Shown here piece by piece: positions 22,607 to 26,864 of a stretch of DNA of 26,864 bases. The position numbers and the translations under genes were made by a program. The notes under the pieces were generated by a model. It saw only the letters and a program-made list of their open reading frames with translations, ran no database searches and was not told the origin of the DNA. The first letter of the stretch is position 1; every line of letters begins with the position of its first letter. The stretch covers positions 1 to 26,864 of the forward strand of contig CAMLNB010000015.1 of the NCBI GenBank assembly GCA_946481205.1, in the 5' to 3' direction. The DNA comes from an uncultured Kangiella sp. Its GTDB lineage: Bacteria > Pseudomonadota > Gammaproteobacteria > Enterobacterales > DSM-103792.

Positions 22607-23659
22607 TCATTCGGTCAGCGTTGCCACCCGTTCGCGCTGGCCGGCCGCCTGCATGATGATGCTGCTGACTTTGCCGCTGCGATCGTAGCGGAATTGGTAG
22701 CGTTGCTTGCTGTCTTGCAGCGCGTTCAGTTGCCAGCGACCGGCAGTCAGTGGTTGCCAGTCATAACGCCAGAGCTGACCATCGCGGCCGCGCTTGCTGT
22801 CGATCCGGCGCAGGCCATCGGTTTCGGTGCCAAAGCGGTACTCGGTTTTGTCTGCGTGCAGCCATAGCCAGTTGCCGTCCTTTTCTTGCACGCTGCCGTG
22901 TTGTGGCTGTGCGGCTGTCAACACAGCGCTGGCGCTGCCATCACCGATAAAGAAAATCCGTTCGCCGGTGCCGAGCTGGATCTCGGCGATGCGGCCATAG
23001 GGCGCATCGCGCAGCAAGCGGAAGCTGGCGTGATCGGCTGCCGTCAACCGGGTGGCGAGCGGCAAGGCCTGCGACGACCATTTGCGCAGCGTCAATGGTT
23101 GACCGTTTTCGGCCAGCTGTGGATTCAAATCGAGCGGGCATTGGTTCGGTCGGAACCAACGCACGTGCTGACCGTCAACAAAACGCGGCGCCTGCGCCTT
23201 CAGCTCGGTGGTCGGGCAGCGCCAGCAGGAATAGCGAAAGCGGTTGCCGTCGTCTTCGCGCAGGTACGGGTATTGCGCTGATGGGCACCAGGCCTTGCGC
23301 TGAATCAGGAAGCTGCTGTCGGTGCGGGTTTCGTGATCGAGGCTTTTGTCGTGCGCCAGCAGGGTGTAGCTGACCCGGAAATTGCGCGCGTTGGCGGTGG
23401 CGCTGACGTTGTCGCCGCAGCGACCGATTTTGGTCACGCTGTTGACGCTACGTGGCGGCTGTTTGCGTAGCTGTTCGCAGCCGGCGCGTACAGCCGCTTG
23501 TTCGCTGTCGAAACTGTCGTTGCTGCTGTTGTCGCCCAGCAGTGACCAGCGCACGCCGGCCACTTCACTGTCGTTGCTGCTGACCGCAGGCGACAGCACA
23601 GCCAGCGCGCAAAGCAGCGCGCTGATCGGCAGCGAACGGGAGGCAGCAGGGCGAAACAT
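22607..23659 (-). CDS. Secreted stand-alone paralogue of the RHS protein N-terminal region
   Basis: The 350-residue protein has a signal peptide (about 1-28, SPAVSS-ND) and then follows the N-terminal 20-380 of the RHS protein at 407 block by block: YSCWRCP (143-149) against YECWRCG, VDGQHVRWFRPNQCP against ADGTARWYENEKCP, GRIAEIQLGTGERIFFIGDG against GQLVELRFGDGGRLLFAGGG, HGSVQEKDGNWLW against HGSLASSNGRWTW, and YQFRYDRSGKVSSIIMQAAG against IQVEYNSQGQMSAVVDPAG. It ends just where YD repeats would begin; no repeats, core or toxin follow. The intact frame and signal peptide argue for a functional gene, not debris. Role unknown: a decoy, a partner, or the fossil of a lost RHS gene. Confidence 0.8.
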   Translation of the reverse strand: MFRPAASRSLPISALLCALAVLSPAVSSNDSEVAGVRWSLLGDNSSNDSFDSEQAAVRAGCEQLRKQPPRSVNSVTKIGRCGDNVSATANARNFRVSYTLLAHDKSLDHETRTDSSFLIQRKAWCPSAQYPYLREDDGNRFRYSCWRCPTTELKAQAPRFVDGQHVRWFRPNQCPLDLNPQLAENGQPLTLRKWSSQALPLATRLTAADHASFRLLRDAPYGRIAEIQLGTGERIFFIGDGSASAVLTAAQPQHGSVQEKDGNWLWLHADKTEYRFGTETDGLRRIDSKRGRDGQLWRYDWQPLTAGRWQLNALQDSKQRYQFRYDRSGKVSSIIMQAAGQRERVATLTE

Positions 23660-23827
23660 GGGATTGGCGGAAAACCGCAGTGTGATAAGAGCCGACGTTA
23701 TAGACAGCTGACCCCGACAAAACTGCGTGCTATGTCAAAAAAGCGGCGTTCCTGCGCGGGAGAGTGACAAATTGTGCGGCAATTGCCCGGAATTGCTGCG
23801 CGGGCTGTACAAAAAAAGCGCGGTTTC

Positions 23828-23843
23828 GCTACAAAGCGATACA
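23828..23843. promoter_or_regulatory. Operator-like motif, copy 5 (upstream of RHS paralogue)
   Basis: GCTACAAAGCGATACA matches TGTACAAAACGATACA (203-218) at 13 of 16 positions; a second TGTACAAAA lies at 23806-23814. It stands about 170 bp before the start of the RHS-paralogue gene, as copy 1 does before the RHS gene. Confidence 0.4.
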
Positions 23844-23907
23844 TGCTGGCGCAACAGTGCCAGCGTCAAGCGCCGCCGGCACTGCACAAAAAAACGCCGT
23901 GAGTGAG

Positions 23908-25737
23908 TCAAAACAGACCATAGTGCCAAGGCACGATCACCGACAGTGCCAGCCACATCAGCAGCATCAACGGCAGACCGACGCGCAGAAAATCGTTGAA
24001 GGTATAGCCACCGGCATTCCAGATCAGGATATTGGTTTTGTACGCCATCGGTGTTGCCAGCGACAGATTCGCCGCCAGCAAGGTGGCGATCACAAACGGC
24101 AGCGGATCGACGCCGAGTTGGCGAGCAATGCCAATCGCGATCGGCGTGCCGATCACGGCGGCGGCATTGTTGTCGACGACATTGGTGAAAATGGCGATCA
24201 ATAGCATCAAGCCCGATAGCGTAATCGCCACCGGCGCACCAAAACTGAAGGCGACGAACAGCGATGCCAACCAATCGGCGGCGCCGGAGTAGAGCACCGC
24301 GTTGCCCAGTGACAGACTGGTCGCCATGACCAGAATCACCTGCATGCTGAGGCCTTGCACCGCTTCCTGCCATTTCATGCAACGTGACAGCACCATCAGC
24401 AGCACACCGCACAGGGCACTGATGGCGATCGGCAGCCAGTTCATCGCGGCGCAAACCACCACACCGGTCATGATCAGCATGGCCAGTGGCGCCTTGCGCG
24501 AGCGCGGCAGATCCATGCTGCCATCGAGTATCAGCAGATCGCCGGCTACCTTCAGGGCGTGCAGCTTTGCTTTCGGACCTTGCACCAACAACACATCACC
24601 GACTTTCAGAACCTCATCAGCCAGCCGGCTTTGTGGCCGATCCAGTTTGCTGCCTTCGCGGTGCAGCGCCAGACAGAGCAGTTGATTGGTTTCGAGAAAG
24701 CGCGCGTTTTTCAGCGTGGTGCCGACCAGTGCCGATTGCGGCACCAGCACGACCTCGGCCAGCTGCTGGTCGGCGCTACGGATTTCGCCGGGCAGTTCGT
24801 CGCGCAGCTCGCCGGGGATCAGCGTGACCCGCAGCATTTTTTCCAGCTCTTTCAGATGGGTAGGGCTGTCGCTGACCACCAGCCGATCGCCAGCCCGCAG
24901 CGTGGCCTGTGGCAGCGCAGCGACCAGAATGTCATCGCCGCGCAGAATCTTTTCCACCTGCAGCAAGCCGCTGGTTTTCTGGATGGTTTCGGCCAGCGTT
25001 CTGTTGACGCACAAGCTGCGTTCCAGCACATGCAATTGCGCGCTGTACATGCGCGGCGAACGGTCGATGCTGACCGCCCGTGGTGGCAGCAGCCGTGGTG
25101 CAATCAGCCACAGATAAACCACGCCAATGCTGGCAGCAATGGTCGCCGGCAGCACGAAATCGAACATGCCGATTTCCGGCACGCCTTGCCGACGGGCGAC
25201 ATCGATGACCAGCAGATTGGTCGAGGTGCCGATGGTCGTGACCATGCCGCCGAGCAAGTTGGCGTGATTGGTTGGCATCAGCACACCGCTTGGCGCCAAA
25301 CCGGCCCGCAACGACACCGAGACCAGCACCGGGATCATCACGATCATCATCGGTGTGTTGTTGATGAACGGACTCAAGCCGGCGGTGACGACCAGCGTCA
25401 GCAACAGTGCAAACGTCGGGCTGATCCGCCAGAACCGCGCCAGAAACCGGCCGACCGGCTCCAGCGCGCCGGTGCGGGAAATGCCTTCGCCCGCCATGAT
25501 CAGGCCGCAGATGGTGATCAGTGCTTCGTTGCCGAAATTCTGGAACACACTGATCGCATCGAGCGTGCCGAGCGGGCCTTTGTACGGGAAAAACTCGAAG
25601 CTGACCGCAAGCAGGATCAGGATGAACAGACAGGCCGTTTCCAGCTGCAAATCTTCGCGTCGGAACAGATACAGCGCGAATGCGGTCAGCGCGAGCGCTG
25701 CCAGCGCATGCAAATCCGGTAACGGTGGCAAATCCAT
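23908..25737 (-). CDS. SLC13-type permease with two internal RCK_C domains
   Basis: This 609-residue membrane transporter starts at ATG 25737 with AAGGA upstream. The first membrane half (about 10-218) contains SPFINNTPMM (122-131) and GTSTNLL (170-176), equivalents of the SNT-type sodium/substrate loops of the DASS/SLC13 family. A cytosolic insert (about 232-407) has two RCK_C (TrkA-C) domains with repeated GDxLxVxxxP patterns, used for ligand gating. The second half (about 415-609) includes TNVVDNNAAAVIGTPIA. Substrates in this family range from dicarboxylates to sulphate; the subtype with internal RCK_C is often called a sodium/sulphate symporter but the substrate here is uncertain. It is divergent from the DUF2798 gene. 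Confidence 0.9.
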   Translation of the reverse strand: MDLPPLPDLHALAALALTAFALYLFRREDLQLETACLFILILLAVSFEFFPYKGPLGTLDAISVFQNFGNEALITICGLIMAGEGISRTGALEPVGRFLARFWRISPTFALLLTLVVTAGLSPFINNTPMMIVMIPVLVSVSLRAGLAPSGVLMPTNHANLLGGMVTTIGTSTNLLVIDVARRQGVPEIGMFDFVLPATIAASIGVVYLWLIAPRLLPPRAVSIDRSPRMYSAQLHVLERSLCVNRTLAETIQKTSGLLQVEKILRGDDILVAALPQATLRAGDRLVVSDSPTHLKELEKMLRVTLIPGELRDELPGEIRSADQQLAEVVLVPQSALVGTTLKNARFLETNQLLCLALHREGSKLDRPQSRLADEVLKVGDVLLVQGPKAKLHALKVAGDLLILDGSMDLPRSRKAPLAMLIMTGVVVCAAMNWLPIAISALCGVLLMVLSRCMKWQEAVQGLSMQVILVMATSLSLGNAVLYSGAADWLASLFVAFSFGAPVAITLSGLMLLIAIFTNVVDNNAAAVIGTPIAIGIARQLGVDPLPFVIATLLAANLSLATPMAYKTNILIWNAGGYTFNDFLRVGLPLMLLMWLALSVIVPWHYGLF

Positions 25738-25908
25738 GCAGGGATTCCTTATTGGTAAAAGCGCAAGATTGCTAAAAACGCGAGTTCTTTAGCCGTTCAG
25801 GCGGTCCATGCGAGCGACCGCGACGGCATTGTTGCCGCTAGTGTGGACAGCAAGAGTGGGCGAAAATTGCCGCGCGCTCAAATTTGCGGGCCGGCCGGGA
25901 GAGTCTTT

Positions 25909-26148
25909 GTGCATCCGATCACGCTATCGGTACGTTGGCAGCCGTTGCTATTCGCCGGATTTATGTCCGGTTTCATGGCCTTTTGCATGTCGGGCCTGCT
26001 GACTTTGGTCAATCTGGGCTGGATTGACGGTTTTCTGGGCAAATGGCTGCATGGCTTCCTGATTGCCTGGCCCATCGCCTTTCCACTGGTGCTGGTGTTC
26101 GCCCCGCTGACCCGAAAATTGCTGGCGCGTGGGTTCCGGTTCCAGTGA
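25909..26148 (+). CDS. DUF2798 small membrane protein
   Basis: The 79-residue protein is read from GTG 25909, preceded by GGGAGAG; a longer frame from ATG 25843 adds a non-hydrophobic leader without a ribosome-binding site. It has two transmembrane helices (about 12-34 and 49-68) around the motif NLGWIDGFLGKWLHGFLIAW, ending APLTRKLLARG, which is the DUF2798 pattern. Family function is not known. It lies between the permease (divergent) and dnaB (same strand, 160 bp downstream). Confidence 0.82.
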   Translation: MHPITLSVRWQPLLFAGFMSGFMAFCMSGLLTLVNLGWIDGFLGKWLHGFLIAWPIAFPLVLVFAPLTRKLLARGFRFQ

Positions 26149-26308
26149 GCCGGCCTGAACAAGTCTGTGGATATCTTGTGCGGGCCCTGTATTTCTAAGG
26201 CTTTGCCGATCTTTGCCCGGCAGGCTTGCCCTACAATGTCCGGCCATTTTGCCGGGGCGGCCCACTGCCGCTGCCGGCTGTTTGCCTGAGCCAACGAGAC
26301 CTGCCGGA

Positions 26309-26864
26309 ATGGCTGATCGCGATTACAACGACATCAAGACTCCACCGCACTCGATCGAAGCCGAACAGGCTGTGCTCGGCGGCATCATGCTGGATCCCGG
26401 CGCCTGGGAACGGGTGTCGGAAGCGGTGGTTGCCGACGATTTTTACCGCGACGATCACCGGAAAATTTTCCGTGCCATTGCCCGCCTGGCCGGTGACGGG
26501 CATCCGATTGACGCGGTCACCGTGTTCGAGCAACTCGAGCGCGAAGGTGAAGCCGATGGCATCGGCGGCCTGTCCTACCTGGCCGAATTGGCCAAGAACA
26601 CCCCGAGCGCGGCCAACATCATCAGCTACGCCAACATCCTGCGTGAGCGGGCACTGCTGCGCGAAATGATCTCGGCGGCGCACGAAATTGCTGACACCGG
26701 CTATTTCCCGAAAGGCAATTCGGCCAACCTGCTGCTTGATCAGGCCGAAGCCAAGATGCTGGCGATTGCCGAAAAGCGCACGAAGGCCGATACCGGTCCG
26801 CGCGCTGTCGGCAGCATGCTGAAGAACGTGGTGCACCATCTGGAAGAAGCCGGCAAGAGCGAAG
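26309..26864 (+). CDS. dnaB: Replicative DNA helicase DnaB, N-terminal part
   Basis: The first 185 codons are present, cut by the window end. The N-terminal protein reads PPHSIEAEQAVLGGIMLDP, then FYRDDHRKIFRAIARLAGDG, TVFEQLEREGE and GGLSYLAELAKNTPSAANI, the classical DnaB N-terminal domain that forms the trimeric collar and binds primase. The linker follows (LLLDQAEAKMLAIAEKR); the RecA-like motor with Walker motifs lies outside the window. ATG 26309 is the only reasonable start and has a weak CCGGA site. A possible -10 box TACAAT lies at 26232-26237 without a clear -35. The usual rplI neighbour is not upstream here; DUF2798 is. Confidence 0.95.
   Translation, partial: MADRDYNDIKTPPHSIEAEQAVLGGIMLDPGAWERVSEAVVADDFYRDDHRKIFRAIARLAGDGHPIDAVTVFEQLEREGEADGIGGLSYLAELAKNTPSAANIISYANILRERALLREMISAAHEIADTGYFPKGNSANLLLDQAEAKMLAIAEKRTKADTGPRAVGSMLKNVVHHLEEAGKSE

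Noticed and set aside
24559..25722. 387-codon frame opposite the SLC13 permease
   Set aside because: Gln/His/Arg-rich reading typical of the antisense of a hydrophobic membrane protein.

Overview
The window looks like the chromosome of a Gram-negative gammaproteobacterium of moderately high GC. The basis is a mix of housekeeping genes (C-terminus of a TerC-family protein at the left edge, yebC, N-terminal part of dnaB at the right edge), periplasmic and secreted proteins (DsbA-like, lipoprotein, S8 protease), a GGDEF cyclase, and REP elements with a REP-associated transposase. The genus cannot be settled from sequence alone. No rRNA, tRNA, CRISPR array, prophage or plasmid functions were seen.

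Layout. 1-110: end of terC-like gene and its terminator. 407-5267: a very large secreted RHS/YD-repeat protein with a C-terminal toxin-like domain, followed 10 bp later by a small three-helix membrane protein that fits a cognate immunity protein. 5265-6347: REP/BIME-like repeats surrounding a REP-associated tyrosine transposase (RAYT). 6445-8852: a YkgJ-type Cys-cluster protein, a secreted alpha/beta hydrolase and a Sel1-like protein. 8924-11182 (-): secreted subtilisin-like protease with three copies of a C-terminal module. 12006-13691: secreted protein with a CBM56-like domain, two Cys-rich modules and a thaumatin-like domain, probably aimed at beta-1,3-glucan. 13807-15755: DM13-like protein (-), DsbA-like thioredoxin-fold protein (+), small secreted Cys protein (-). 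15985-17963: DUF3050 protein (-) and hemerythrin-like protein (+). 18099-19847 (-): choice-of-anchor I lipoprotein. 20086-21456: membrane GGDEF cyclase. 21809-22513: YebC family. 22607-23659 (-): a stand-alone paralogue of the N-terminal part of the RHS protein. 23908-25737 (-): SLC13-type permease with RCK_C domains. 25909-26148: DUF2798. 26309-end: dnaB.

How it fits together. Most of the middle of the window encodes exported proteins (toxin-like RHS, esterase, protease, glucan-binding thaumatin, lipoprotein, DsbA), which suggests a predatory, competitive or polymer-degrading lifestyle. The strongest leads are: (i) the RHS C-terminal domain carries the His/Asp spacing of zinc-dependent phospholipase C / S1-P1 nuclease enzymes and sits next to a membrane immunity candidate; (ii) a truncated paralogue of that RHS protein's N-terminus lies 18 kb away; (iii) an operator-like motif (TGTATCGTTTTGTA and variants) recurs in intergenic regions, including upstream of both RHS-type genes, the esterase and between the protease and thaumatin genes; and (iv) three terminators share the same GGCGAGTC-N3-GACTCGCC core.
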